Shown: positions 42,582 to 51,250 of the stretch, in pieces
Numbering within the stretch: position 1 is the first letter of the stretch
How the letters are laid out: the number at the start of each line of letters is the position of its first letter
Assembly (NCBI RefSeq): GCF_014287895.1
Contig: NZ_JACOPP010000003.1
Span: 62,001 to 126,000 of the forward strand
Reading direction: 5' to 3'
Length of the DNA stretch: 64,000 nucleotides
DNA from: Lawsonibacter hominis
Lineage (GTDB): Bacteria > Bacillota > Clostridia > Oscillospirales > Oscillospiraceae
The notes under the pieces: generated by a model
Database searches by the model: none
Told to the model about the DNA's origin: nothing
What the model saw: the letters and a program-made list of their open reading frames with translations, nothing else
Program-made: the position numbers and the translations under genes

Positions 42582-43538
42582 GTGTCCCCATCTGTTTATG
42601 ATTCCGTCCGGAACGACCGGCATTCCCGGCACCGGAAACAGCCGCCCCGCCGCTGGAAGCTCCCCTTGCTGCTGGCCGCCGGTGCGGTATGCCTGTGCCT
42701 GATCGTAGCGCCCACCCTGGGCAAGTCGCCCGCCCCCGGCACGCCGGCTGGGCAGGCGGCCCCGCCCCCGGCCACCCCGGACTTTGTGCCGACGCCGGAA
42801 CCGACCCCTACCCCGGCCCCTACGCCCACGCCGGAACCCACGCCCACGCCCGTCCCGGCCTTTGACTTTTCCCAAAGCGCCCCCGAGCGCGAAACGGTGG
42901 AGATGGATTACTTCGCAGACGCCCTGTTTATCGGGGATTCCCGCACCGACGGGCTGCGGCTCTACAGCGGCGTCAAGGGCGCGGATTTTTACTGCTATAA
43001 GGGCCTGACCATCTTTGAGATGAACAGCCGCAAAGTGGCGGAGATCGACGGGACCAAATACAGCGTGCTGGACGCCCTGGGCCGGGGCAGGCAGTACGCC
43101 AAGATCTACATATCCCTGGGCATCAACGAACTGGGCTATTTCGACGACCAGGTCTTTGCGGACACGTTCGCCGCCTTCCTGACGCAGGTAAAGGCCCTTC
43201 AGCCCGGCGCGGTGATCTATCTGGAGAACCTGGCGCCGGTGAACCCCGGCAAATGCAAGGCCAACCGCCAGCCTTACTATGTGAACAACGACCGGGTGGC
43301 AGACTATAACGCCATCTTCCCCCGCCTGGCGGAGGAGCAGCAGGTGGTGCTGCTGGACGTGGCCGCCGCCCTGAGCGACGCGGACGGGGTCCTCCCCGCC
43401 GAGGCCACGGTGGACGGAGTACACTTTACCAAGGATTGGTACAAGACCTGGCTGGCCTATCTGATGGACCATACGGTGGATGCGGAGGAATACGCGGCGG
43501 GACAGACCGGCGCGGCGGAAGGAGAGAGCGGATCATGA
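42582..43538 (+). CDS. Membrane-anchored SGNH (GDSL) hydrolase
   Basis: A 318-residue protein with one N-terminal membrane helix ('LPLLLAAGAVCLCLIVAP') and a Pro-Thr-rich linker ('TPEPTPTPAPTPTPEPTPTP'). The extracellular SGNH hydrolase domain has block I 'ALFIGDSRTDGL', block III 'ISLGINELGYF' and block V 'TVDGVHFTKDWY' with the Asp-x-x-His pair. It likely deacylates a cell-surface polymer. I use GTG 42582 because AGGTG lies six bases before it; GTG 42573 has no site. The ATG of the next gene overlaps its stop. Confidence 0.86.
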   Translation: MSPSVYDSVRNDRHSRHRKQPPRRWKLPLLLAAGAVCLCLIVAPTLGKSPAPGTPAGQAAPPPATPDFVPTPEPTPTPAPTPTPEPTPTPVPAFDFSQSAPERETVEMDYFADALFIGDSRTDGLRLYSGVKGADFYCYKGLTIFEMNSRKVAEIDGTKYSVLDALGRGRQYAKIYISLGINELGYFDDQVFADTFAAFLTQVKALQPGAVIYLENLAPVNPGKCKANRQPYYVNNDRVADYNAIFPRLAEEQQVVLLDVAAALSDADGVLPAEATVDGVHFTKDWYKTWLAYLMDHTVDAEEYAAGQTGAAEGESGS

Positions 43539-43993
43539 AACGAGTGCTGTTACTGCTGCTGGCGGGGGTCCTGAGCGTGGGACTGGCTGCCTGCGGGGGC
43601 GGCTTTGCCGGGTATGACCCGGAAACGACCGCCCAGGCGCTGCTGGATTCCGGCGCATTTGAGGACGCCCTGGACACACTGGACGAGGAAAGCGCCTGTA
43701 TGGTCTACGGCCTGGACCCGGAGCAGGTGGAGGACTGTGTGGTCTACGCCTCCATTACCGCCGGGGCGGAGGAGATCGCGGTGCTCCGCATGACCGATGA
43801 GGATGCCGCCAAAGCCGCCCTGGAGGCCCTGAAGGGCCGGGTGGAGGACCAGATCGCCGCTCTGAAGGATTATCAGCCGGAGGAAGTGGGCAAACTGGAC
43901 GGAGCCATCCTGGACCGGCAGGGAACGACGGTGCTGCTGGCTGTGCCGGCCAGCCATGACCTGGCGCAGGCCGCGCTGGACGCGCTGCGGTGA
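43535..43993 (+). CDS. DUF4358 lipoprotein
   Basis: A 152-residue lipoprotein, MKRVLLLLLAGVLSVGLAAC with lipobox LAAC. A DUF4358 domain follows ('MVYGLDPEQVEDCVVYASIT', 'ALEALKGRVEDQIAALKDYQ'). The ATG overlaps the stop of the SGNH hydrolase (ATGA), so the two are coupled and probably act together at the cell surface. Two hairpins follow. Confidence 0.87.
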   Translation: MKRVLLLLLAGVLSVGLAACGGGFAGYDPETTAQALLDSGAFEDALDTLDEESACMVYGLDPEQVEDCVVYASITAGAEEIAVLRMTDEDAAKAALEALKGRVEDQIAALKDYQPEEVGKLDGAILDRQGTTVLLAVPASHDLAQAALDALR

Positions 43994-44003
43994 ACTGCTT
44001 AAC

Positions 44004-44027
44004 CATCCCCGCATTTTTGCGGGGATG
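44004..44027 (+). terminator. Terminator after the DUF4358 gene
   Basis: CATCCCCGC/GCGGGGATG around ATTTTT, 10 bp after the stop. Confidence 0.6.
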
Positions 44028-44089
44028 CCGTCCGCTGCACTTGTACGCTTCCCCGCAGGGGGAGCGCGGCGGCCATAAGGCGGCAGCGT

Positions 44090-44129
44090 AAAAAACCGGG
44101 CCGGGCCGCTGGGCCAGGCCCGGTTTTTT
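44090..44129. terminator. Second terminator before the sigma factor gene
   Basis: AAAAAACCGGGCC/GGCCCGGTTTTTT, 13-bp stem with A- and T-runs on either side. Confidence 0.85.
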
Positions 44130-44196
44130 CACGCCGGCGGAAACTTTTTGCCGTCCCCGGCCGTCTCAGGAATCAGAAAAGGAGCGCTGTACAGCC

Positions 44197-44700
44197 TTGG
44201 AGCAGACCGAAGGGATCATCCACCGCCAGCTGGTGGACTATATCGTGGCGGGGCAGGGGGATTTTTACCGTCTGGCGTACAGCTATGTCCAAAACCGGGA
44301 TGCGGCCCTGGATGTGGTGCAGGAGAGCATCGTCAAGGCCCTGTCCAAGTCGGACTCCCTGCGCCGTCCGGAGTATATGAAGAGCTGGTTCTACCGGATC
44401 CTGCTCAATGAGAGCATGAACCACTTCCGCCGGGGCAGAAGGCTGGTCCCGCTGGAGGATACCCTGGCCGACCGGGCCGCCCCCGAGACCGACCCGGGCC
44501 TGCGGCTGGACCTGTACGACGCGCTGGAGCGGCTGGACCTCAAAGAACAGACGGTGATCCGGCTGCGTTTTTTTGAAGATATGAAGCTGGAGGAGATCGC
44601 TCTGGCGACCCACACCAATCTGAATACCGTGAAATCCCGGCTCTACAAGGGCCTGCGGAAGCTGCGGGAACTGACGGGGGAGGAACTGAACGATGCATGA
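44197..44700 (+). CDS. ECF-type RNA polymerase sigma factor (SigV-like)
   Basis: A 167-residue extracytoplasmic-function sigma factor. Region 2 has 'FYRLAYSYVQNRDAALDVVQ', 'SIVKALSKSDSLRRPEYMKS' and 'WFYRILLNESMNHFRRGRR'. Region 4 has 'ALERLDLKEQTVIRLRFFED' and 'IALATHTNLNTVKSRLYKGL'. It overlaps by 8 bp the start of an RsiV-like anti-sigma gene, the same arrangement as sigV-rsiV, a lysozyme-response system in Bacillus, Enterococcus and Clostridioides. TTG start at 44197, with AAAAGGAG 13 bases upstream. Confidence 0.9.
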   Translation: MEQTEGIIHRQLVDYIVAGQGDFYRLAYSYVQNRDAALDVVQESIVKALSKSDSLRRPEYMKSWFYRILLNESMNHFRRGRRLVPLEDTLADRAAPETDPGLRLDLYDALERLDLKEQTVIRLRFFEDMKLEEIALATHTNLNTVKSRLYKGLRKLRELTGEELNDA

Positions 44701-45550
44701 GGCATGGGAGCGCGCACGGGCGCGCTATCAGGCGGCCGCGCTGCCGGAGGAGCTGGCCTTTGCCGTGGCGGGCGCGGTGCGGCGCGGGGAACGTCAGCGG
44801 AAGGGGCGGCGGGCACTTCGGCGGGCGGCGGCCACCGCGCTGGCCGGCTGCGCCTGCTTCGCGCTGCTGCTCAACGTCAGCCCCACCTTTGCCGGGGCGG
44901 TATACCAGGTGCCGGTGCTGGGGCAGCTGGCCCGGGTGATCACCGTGAAGGAGTACTCCATCAACGACCGGGATCACCTGATCGACGTGCGCCTGCCCGC
45001 CCTGGAGCTGGCGGCCAATACCGATCTGGAGCAGCGCGTCAATACGGAGATCCGCACGCGCATCGACCAGGTGCTTCAGGAGGCGGAGGACCGGGCCCGC
45101 GAGACCCGGGAGGCCTATGTGGCCACCGGCGGTGCGCAGAGCGATTTTATTCCCATCATCATCACGGTGGACTACGAGATCAAGTGCCAGAACGGGCAGT
45201 ACCTCTCCTTTGTGCTGACCAAAACCGAGACGCTGGCCAGCGCCTATACAGAGGTGTACACCTACAACATCGACCTTCCGGCCGGGCGGGAGGTCTCCCT
45301 GCGGGATTTGCTGGGGCCCAACTACAAACAGCTGGCCAACCAGGCGATCCGCGCGGAGATCGCCCGGCGGGAGGCGGAGGACCCGGACAACCGGTACTTC
45401 CACGGCGAGGACGGGGTGGAGGGCTTTACCTCCATTGCCGACGACCAGCGGTTCTATCTCAACGGGGACGGCGTACCCGTGGTGGTCTTTGAGAAATATG
45501 AAATTGCACCCGGCTACATGGGCGAGCAGGAATTTGAGATAATACCCTGA
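44693..45550 (+). CDS. RsiV-like membrane anti-sigma factor (DUF3298)
   Basis: A 285-residue single-pass membrane protein. A short cytoplasmic part (1-40) presumably binds the sigma factor. A membrane helix (45-65, 'ATALAGCACFALLLNVSPTF') follows. The outer region carries a DUF4163-like part ('YSINDRDHLIDVRLPALELA') and a DUF3298 domain ('GREVSLRDLLGPNYKQLANQ', 'FYLNGDGVPVVVFEKYEIAP', 'GYMGEQEFEI'). RsiV of Bacillus binds lysozyme through this domain and is then cut by signal peptidase and RasP. Gene overlap with the sigma factor supports a cognate pair. Confidence 0.87.
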   Translation: MHEAWERARARYQAAALPEELAFAVAGAVRRGERQRKGRRALRRAAATALAGCACFALLLNVSPTFAGAVYQVPVLGQLARVITVKEYSINDRDHLIDVRLPALELAANTDLEQRVNTEIRTRIDQVLQEAEDRARETREAYVATGGAQSDFIPIIITVDYEIKCQNGQYLSFVLTKTETLASAYTEVYTYNIDLPAGREVSLRDLLGPNYKQLANQAIRAEIARREAEDPDNRYFHGEDGVEGFTSIADDQRFYLNGDGVPVVVFEKYEIAPGYMGEQEFEIIP

Positions 45551-45665
45551 ACCGCAGGCAAAGGGGGGCGCGGCTGCCTCCCGGGACGGCAGGGCCGCGG
45601 TATCGGCCGGCTGTCGAAACACGGCCCGTTCCGCCCGCCGGACGAGGGCGGCTCCCGCCGCGCGG

Positions 45666-45821
45666 GAACGCCGGAAACGGTATGCCCGGCTGGGCGTTTG
45701 GGAAAAGAACGCCAAGACGATCGCCTTTTATCAAAACCACGGTTTTTATCAGACCGGCGCCCGCTCCTTTTTTGTGGGGGACGCCCGGCAGCGCGATTCC
45801 ATCATGCGGAAGGACCTGTAA
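45666..45821 (+). pseudogene. GNAT acetyltransferase C-terminal remnant
   Basis: In a frame ending at TAA 45819-45821, 'RYARLGVWEKNAKTIAFYQN' and 'HGFYQTGARSFFVGD' followed by 'RDSIMRKDL' are the unmistakable last third of a GNAT N-acetyltransferase (acetyl-CoA loop 'NAKTIAFYQNHGF'). No start or N-terminal part precedes it; the upstream codons are not protein-like. It is a decayed gene wedged between rsiV and the Nim-like gene. Confidence 0.85.
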
Positions 45822-45838
45822 ACAGGGGAGGTATGTTT

Positions 45839-46324
45839 ATGTTTCGGGAGATGCGCAGAAAGCGCCAGGCGTTGACGCGGGAGGCGTGTGAGGCCGTCCT
45901 TTGCCGGAGGACCTGCGGCGTGTTGGCGCTGTCCGGGGACGATGGGTACCCCTACGCGGTGCCCATCAGCTATGTGTACGATGGGGGCAGGATCTATTTC
46001 CACTGTGCCAAGGACGGCCATAAGCTGGACGCCGTCCGGCGCTGCGGCAAGGCGTCCTTCTGTGTGGTGGATCAGGATCAGGTCGTCCCGGAGGAATACA
46101 CCAGCTATTTCCGAAGCGTCATCGTCTTTGGGCAGATGCGGGTGCTGGAGGACGAGCGGGAGAAGCGCGCCGCCATCGAAGCGCTGGCCCTTCGCTACGC
46201 CCCGGAGGACGGCGCGGACCGCCGGAAGGCGGTCATCGACCGGGAATGGGCGCCGCTGTGTATGCTGGAGCTAACCATAGAGCACATGACGGGGAAGCAG
46301 GCCATTGAATTGGTGCAGGCCTGA
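45839..46324 (+). CDS. Nim-like pyridoxamine-5'-phosphate-oxidase-fold flavoprotein
   Basis: A 161-residue split-barrel FMN-binding protein. 'LCRRTCGVLALSGDDGYPYA', 'VPISYVYDGGRIYFHCAKDG' and 'HKLDAVRRCGKASFCVVDQD' are the typical segments of the NimA/PNPOx-like family, small FMN reductases sometimes tied to nitroimidazole reduction. The final 'IEHMTGKQAIELV' is also standard. I use ATG 45839 (7 bases after AGGGGAGG) over ATG 45833. Substrate not predictable. Confidence 0.88.
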   Translation: MFREMRRKRQALTREACEAVLCRRTCGVLALSGDDGYPYAVPISYVYDGGRIYFHCAKDGHKLDAVRRCGKASFCVVDQDQVVPEEYTSYFRSVIVFGQMRVLEDEREKRAAIEALALRYAPEDGADRRKAVIDREWAPLCMLELTIEHMTGKQAIELVQA

Positions 46325-46398
46325 AAGGCTGCGCAGGAAGCGGAAAACGGAGCGGTGCCCATCGCATGGCATGACCCATGGAGGCTCTGCATGGTACG

Positions 46399-46432
46399 GC
46401 AGGCCCGTGTTTACAACACGGGCCTGCTTTTT
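46399..46432 (+). terminator. Terminator after the Nim-like gene
   Basis: GCAGGCCCGTGTT/AACACGGGCCTGC, 13-bp perfect stem, TTTTTAT tail. Confidence 0.88.
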
Positions 46433-46487
46433 ATCGGGGAGAAGGGCTGCGCGCCCTGTACCGGGAAAGACCGCACGCGCTCTTTGA

Positions 46488-46533
46488 TAAAGCCGCCCCC
46501 CGGCGCGATCTGACGCGCCGGGGGGCGGCTTTA
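46488..46533. terminator. Terminator of the P-type ATPase gene
   Basis: A perfect 20-bp stem (46488-46507 with 46514-46533), ending four bases from the minus-strand stop codon at 46537. Confidence 0.88.
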
Positions 46534-46536
46534 TGC

Positions 46537-49161
46537 TTATTTACCGCGCCGCAGGTCGCAGAGGACCTTGACCAGCTGGATGACCAGGGTGGGCAGAAAA
46601 GCCAGCAGCACGATCTCCCCGAGGTTGGCCGGGCGGAAGGAGGCCGCCACCAGAAACAGGCTTTTCAGGCCGGGGATAAAGAGGACCGCCAGCAGCAGCA
46701 CCACGCCGGCGCAGAACGCCAGGATGGAATATAGGTTGGTGGACAGCTTCAGACGGAAAACGGACTCGTCCCCGCGGCAGTTGAAGCCGTGGAACAGCCG
46801 GGCCAGCGTGAGGGTGGCAAAGGCCATGGTGCTGGCCAGGGCGGCGCTCTCCTGATAGCCCAGATAAAAAGCGATCATCGTGACCACGGCGATCAGCAGA
46901 CCCTGAGCGCCGATGCGGGAGAGCAGGCTCTTGTTGAGGATGGGCTCCTTGGGGTCCCGGGGCTTCTGCCGCAGCAGGCCCTTGCGGGCGGGTTCCATGC
47001 CGATGGCGATGGCGGGCAGGCTGTCGGTCAGCAGGTTGATAAACAGCAGGTGGACCGGCTGGAACGGCACGGGAAGGGCCAGCAGGGAGGCGTACAGTAC
47101 GCAGAAGATGCCCGCCGCGTTGCCCGAGAGCAAGAACTGGATGGCGTTTTTGATATTGGCGTAGACGCTGCGGCCGTTGACCACGGCCTTGACGATGGTG
47201 GCGAAGTTGTCGTCGGCCAGGATCATGGAGGCCGCATCCTTGCTCACTTCCGTGCCGGTGATGCCCATGGCCACGCCGATATCGGCCTTTTTCAGGGCGG
47301 GGGCGTCGTTGACGCCGTCGCCGGTCATGGATACGATGCTGCCCCGGCGCTGCCAGGCGTTTACAATGCGTATTTTATGTTCGGGAGATACCCGCGCGTA
47401 GACCGAAATGCCGGCCAGCCGCTGATCCAGATCGGCGTCGGTCATGTTATCCAGCTCCACGCCGGAGACGGCCTCGTCTCCCTCCCGGAAGATGCCCAGC
47501 TGCTTGGCGATGGCGGAGGCGGTGACCTTATGATCGCCGGTGATCATAATGGTACGGATGCCGCCCTCCCGGGCGTCGGAGACGGCCTGGATGGCCTCAG
47601 GCCGGGGCGGGTCGATCATGGAGATCAGGCCGATAAAGGTGAAGCCGTCCTCATCCGAGAGCGCGGGGGGGCGGAAGCCGGGCAGCTCCTTATACCCGAA
47701 GGAGAGCACCCGAAGTCCCTCCATGGACAGCTCCATATTGATCCGGGAGATGGCCTCCCGGCGTTCCGGGGTCATCTCGACCGGGCCCTCCCGGGTGAGC
47801 AGGTAGTTGGAGCGCTGGAGCAGCACGTCGATGGCGCCCTTGGTAAAGAGGGTGGGGACGCCGTCGATATCGTGGAGAGTGCTCATGAGCTTGCGGTCGG
47901 AATCGAAGGCCAGCTCGCCCAGCCGGGGGTGCTGGGCGCGGTAGGCCTCCTCGTCCACGCCGAACTTTTCTCCCAGCTGCACCAGGGCCACCTCGGTGGG
48001 ATCGCCGATGGAGGCACCGGTCTGCTGATTGTTGGTGGCGTCGCTGGCCAGCAGAGCGGCCTTCAGCAGCAGCCGCTGTACGTCGTTGACCAGGTTCAGG
48101 TCGTCTCCCTCCAGCAGGGAGCCGTCGGCGTACACCTTCTGGGGGGTCATTTTGTTCTGGGTCAGGGTCCCCGTCTTGTCGGAGCAGATGACGGATACGC
48201 TCCCCAGGCTCTCCACGGCCTTGAGGTCTTTGATGATGGCGTTTTGCCGGGCCATCTTCTGCGTGCCCATGGCCAGCACGATGGTGACGATGGAGGAAAG
48301 CGCCTCCGGGATGGCGGCCACGGCCAGGGCCACGGCAAACATCAGGGAGTCCAGCACGCCCATGCCCGTACGGAAGATGGAGAGCAGAAACACCGCGGCG
48401 CAGATGATCATGATGACGGTGGCCAGCTTGGCGCTGAATTTGTCCAGACTTTCCTGGAGCGGGGTCTTGCGCTGCTGGGTCTGGTTCATGAGCGCGGCGA
48501 TCTTGCCCAGCTCGGTCTCCATGCCGGTGGCGGTGACCAGCACGGTGGCCCGGCCGTAGGTGACCAGGGAGCCGGAAAAGACCATGTTTTTCTGGTCGCC
48601 CAGCGCCACCTGCTCGGCGGTGATGGCCTCGGCGGTCTTGTCCACGCCCTCGGATTCGCCGGTCAGGGAACTTTCGTTGACCTTCAGAGAGAAGTTCTCC
48701 AGAATGCGGCCGTCGGCCACCACCATGTCCCCGGCCTCCAGCAGCACGATGTCGCCGGGCACCACGTCTGCAGAGGGGATCTCCAGCCGCACGCCGCCCC
48801 GCAGCACTTTGGCCGAGGGAGCGGACATCGCCTTCAGGCTCTCCAGGGATTTTTCCGCCTTCACGTACTGGGCGGTACCCAAAATGGCGTTGAGAACGAG
48901 TACGGCAAAGATGACGATGGTGCTCTCCACGTTTTCCGAAAGGGCGGAGATGACCGCGGCGATGAGGAGGATGACCACCAAAAGATCCTTGAACTGCTCG
49001 AAAAAGATCTGGGATACGCTTTTCTGTTTGCCCTCGGAGAGCTTGTTGGGACCATATTGCCCGGTACGGCGGCGCACCTCCTCCCCGCTCAGGCCGGCGG
49101 GGGCGGCTTTTTGCGCCTCCAGCGCCTGCTGCGGGGTCTTGCGGTAATAGGCCTCTGCCAT
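46537..49161 (-). CDS. Cation-transporting P-type ATPase (Ca2+/Mn2+ type)
   Basis: An 874-residue P2-type ATPase. The N-terminal part 'GLSGEEVRRRTGQYGPNKLS' is the cation-ATPase N domain. The actuator has 'SSLTGESEG', and TM4 'AVAAIPEALSSIV' carries the PEAL motif of Ca2+/Mn2+ pumps. Phosphorylation site DKTGTLTQNKM, the nucleotide loop 'FTKGAIDVLL', hinge 'TGDGVNDAPALKKADIGVAM' and the C-terminal transmembrane domain are complete. A yybP-ykoY riboswitch in its leader makes Mn2+ efflux the best guess, as for pneumococcal MgtA and lactococcal YoaB. I start at ATG 49161 after GGAAGGAAT. Confidence 0.93.
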   Translation of the reverse strand: MAEAYYRKTPQQALEAQKAAPAGLSGEEVRRRTGQYGPNKLSEGKQKSVSQIFFEQFKDLLVVILLIAAVISALSENVESTIVIFAVLVLNAILGTAQYVKAEKSLESLKAMSAPSAKVLRGGVRLEIPSADVVPGDIVLLEAGDMVVADGRILENFSLKVNESSLTGESEGVDKTAEAITAEQVALGDQKNMVFSGSLVTYGRATVLVTATGMETELGKIAALMNQTQQRKTPLQESLDKFSAKLATVIMIICAAVFLLSIFRTGMGVLDSLMFAVALAVAAIPEALSSIVTIVLAMGTQKMARQNAIIKDLKAVESLGSVSVICSDKTGTLTQNKMTPQKVYADGSLLEGDDLNLVNDVQRLLLKAALLASDATNNQQTGASIGDPTEVALVQLGEKFGVDEEAYRAQHPRLGELAFDSDRKLMSTLHDIDGVPTLFTKGAIDVLLQRSNYLLTREGPVEMTPERREAISRINMELSMEGLRVLSFGYKELPGFRPPALSDEDGFTFIGLISMIDPPRPEAIQAVSDAREGGIRTIMITGDHKVTASAIAKQLGIFREGDEAVSGVELDNMTDADLDQRLAGISVYARVSPEHKIRIVNAWQRRGSIVSMTGDGVNDAPALKKADIGVAMGITGTEVSKDAASMILADDNFATIVKAVVNGRSVYANIKNAIQFLLSGNAAGIFCVLYASLLALPVPFQPVHLLFINLLTDSLPAIAIGMEPARKGLLRQKPRDPKEPILNKSLLSRIGAQGLLIAVVTMIAFYLGYQESAALASTMAFATLTLARLFHGFNCRGDESVFRLKLSTNLYSILAFCAGVVLLLAVLFIPGLKSLFLVAASFRPANLGEIVLLAFLPTLVIQLVKVLCDLRRGK

Positions 49162-49206
49162 TACGATTCCTTCCTTCCACATATTGTCTCACAAGCGGGA
49201 GAGGCA

Positions 49207-49341
49207 ATAAAAAAAGACCTCCCGCCAACTGCCGCCCATAGCGACAGCTGCCGAAAAGTCTTGTTACCACGACGGGCGCATACCGCCAGGTCCGCAGACG
49301 GACCGTGATGTTGACGGCATGACTTTCAAACTACTCCCTTT
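49207..49341 (-). promoter_or_regulatory. yybP-ykoY (Mn2+) riboswitch with terminator
   Basis: Reading the minus strand: AAAGGGAGTAG (49331-49341), then AAAGTC, then CCGTCAACATCACGG (about 49302-49316), further stems, and AACAAGACTTTTC (about 49253-49265). These are the conserved blocks of the yybP-ykoY class. GAAAGTC pairs with GACTTTTC to close the aptamer. The AAGAC half can alternatively pair with GTCTT before the T7 run at about 49207-49215, giving a metal-controlled terminator (metal binding should favour readthrough). The assignment is by eye. Confidence 0.85.
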
Positions 49342-49353
49342 TCAACTGCCGAT

Positions 49354-49382
49354 ATGATATCACAGCCCCGAACGCAAGTCAA
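49354..49382 (-). promoter_or_regulatory. Promoter of the riboswitch-ATPase transcript
   Basis: Minus strand TTGACT (49377-49382), 17 bp, TATCAT (49354-49359), placing the start just before the aptamer. Confidence 0.8.
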
Positions 49383-49416
49383 ACGGTTTTTCTCAGGATG
49401 TGCCATTTTCCGGTTT

Positions 49417-49683
49417 TTATGAGCGCGGCTGCGCGGGCTGCTGCCGCTCCCGGTAGACCAGCAGATCCCCCACCCCGCAGCGCAGGACGAAGCAGATGCG
49501 GGCCAAAATGTCCGCGTCGATCTTCTCCACCTGGTTTTTATACCATTTGTCAATGACCTCGTAGCGGGTATTTACCAGCCGGGCCATGCGGTTCCGGGAG
49601 ATCCCGCGCTGGTCCATCAGCTCGCGCAGCCGGAGCTCCACCCGGCCGTACTCCTGGATCAAAAGGACGCCCTGCTCGTTCAT
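49417..49683 (-). CDS. Cro/C1-type HTH regulator
   Basis: An 88-residue HTH protein: 'LRELMDQRGISRNRMARLVN', 'TRYEVIDKWYKNQVEKIDAD' and 'ILARICFVLRCGVGDLLVYR' are the HTH_26 fold, the same type as the regulator at 28192. ATG 49683 follows GGGGTGATGAG. A minus-strand promoter (TTGTAT 49750-49755, 18 bp, TATTAT 49726-49731) lies upstream. Target unknown; it ends 35 bp before the ATPase promoter region. Confidence 0.85.
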   Translation of the reverse strand: MNEQGVLLIQEYGRVELRLRELMDQRGISRNRMARLVNTRYEVIDKWYKNQVEKIDADILARICFVLRCGVGDLLVYRERQQPAQPRS

Positions 49684-50021
49684 CTCATCACCCCGGAATA
49701 ATACTACAAGCGCCGTTATCAAAGTATAATATCCATATAAAACGTTACTATACAAATAGTGAATAATGTGCTATAATACCTGCGATCCCGGTGCGCCGGG
49801 GGGAATGCGGCCGATATCCGGCGGTGCACCCTGCGGGACCGGGGTGGAGCGGATGGGCCGGATGGCCGGGAAAATATGCATCCGGCCGGGGACCGATTGC
49901 GTAAAAGTCCTGTAATTGTCTGTGAAAAGCAAAAAAAACACTACCCAAATGAAGGAAGTTACGCTATAATTATCTTGAATCGGTATCCCCAGGTGCCGGG
50001 GAGGAAGAAGGAGGGGCAGCG
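49684..50021. other. Intergenic region before the SARP-type regulator
   Basis: It contains the HTH promoter on the minus strand, two plus-strand TATAAT boxes (49773-49778 and 49965-49970) without clear -35 elements, and a GC-rich stretch (49790-49900) with a stem CCGGATG/CATCCGG. No gene; a structured leader for the downstream operon is possible. Confidence 0.45.
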
Positions 50022-51230
50022 ATGGGCAAAAACGCACCCGTGACCGTGGTCAAAAGGGTCGCCGTCACTATGCTGGGCGGCTTTCGCATTCGGGTAGACG
50101 GTAATGTGCTCACCGATGAGATCAATCGCTCCCAAAAGCTGTGGAACGTGCTGTGTTACCTGATTGCCCATCGGGAACGCACCGTGCCTCAGTCGGAGTT
50201 TATCGAGCTGTTCTGGCCGGAGGAAAACAGCGCCAATCCGACCAATGCGCTCAAGACCCTGCTCTATCGGGTGCGCAGCCTGCTGGAGCCGCTGTTTGGG
50301 GAGGGGCTGGAGCCCATCCTTTCCCAGCGGGGGGCCTACGCCTGGAATCCGGCCATCGCCTGTGAGATGGACGTGGACCGATTCGAGCTGCTGTGCCGCC
50401 GGGCCCAGGATACCGCCCTGCCCGCCCAGAAGCGCATGGCGCTGTATGAGGAGGCCGCCGAGATGTATCGGGGCGATTACCTGCCCAAGCTGGCCAACCA
50501 GATGTGGGTGGTACCCATCAGCGCCCACTATCATGCCCTGTACCTGGAGGCGGTAAAGGAGTACGCCGATCTGCTGGAGCACGCGGAGAAATTTGAGGCC
50601 ATGGCCGAACTGTGTACCCGCGCCAGCCAGCTCGACCCGCTGGACGAGAGCCTGCACACCCTGATCGTCCGGGCCCTGCTGCGCCAGGGAAAGGATTCCG
50701 CCGCCCTGAGCCATTACGAAAAGGCGACCGATCTGCTCTACCGGAATCTGGGCGTGCGTCCCTCTGAGGAGCTGCGGGCTCTCTACCGGGAGATTATGGA
50801 CGTGGAGGAGCGCCTGGAGACCAATCTGGAGGTCATCCAGGCCAATCTGCGGGAAGCGGCCCAGCGGCCCGGGGCCTTTGTGTGCGAGTACGGCTTCTTT
50901 AAGGAGGCCTACCGGCTGGAGGCCCGCCGTTCCGCCCGCAGCGGGGCCTGCGTACATATCGCGCTGATCACCGTCTCCCTGCCCGACGGTGGAGTTCCGC
51001 CCCTGGGCGTGCTCAACACCACCATGGACCAGCTGCTGGAGGTGCTGGTGCACAACCTGCGCCGGGGGGACGTGGTCTCCAAGTACAGCGGCGCCCAATA
51101 CGTCGTCATGCTGCCGGCGGCCAATTTTGAAGATTCCACCATGGTCGTAGAACGGATCGTGAACGCCTTTTACCGCCAGCACCGGCGGAATTTCCTCAAG
51201 ATCACCTACCGGATCCGTGAGCTGTCTTGA
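50022..51230 (+). CDS. SARP/BTAD-type transcriptional activator
   Basis: A 402-residue regulator. Residues 10-100 form an OmpR-like winged helix ('VTMLGGFRIRVDGNVLTDEI', 'LWNVLCYLIAHRERTVPQSE', 'NALKTLLYRVRSLLEPLFG'). Residues 110-265 are the helical bacterial transcriptional activator domain ('CEMDVDRFELLCRRAQDTAL', 'ASQLDPLDESLHTLIVRALL'). The last 110 residues look like a degenerate GGDEF-type fold ('VHNLRRGDVVSKYSGAQYVV'), lacking the GGDEF residues. It is first in a plus-strand run with the sortase, transglutaminase and pilus genes and is the natural candidate to control them. ATG follows AAGGAGGGG. Confidence 0.85.
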   Translation: MGKNAPVTVVKRVAVTMLGGFRIRVDGNVLTDEINRSQKLWNVLCYLIAHRERTVPQSEFIELFWPEENSANPTNALKTLLYRVRSLLEPLFGEGLEPILSQRGAYAWNPAIACEMDVDRFELLCRRAQDTALPAQKRMALYEEAAEMYRGDYLPKLANQMWVVPISAHYHALYLEAVKEYADLLEHAEKFEAMAELCTRASQLDPLDESLHTLIVRALLRQGKDSAALSHYEKATDLLYRNLGVRPSEELRALYREIMDVEERLETNLEVIQANLREAAQRPGAFVCEYGFFKEAYRLEARRSARSGACVHIALITVSLPDGGVPPLGVLNTTMDQLLEVLVHNLRRGDVVSKYSGAQYVVMLPAANFEDSTMVVERIVNAFYRQHRRNFLKITYRIRELS

Positions 51231-51250
51231 AACAATAGGAGCTTATCTCT

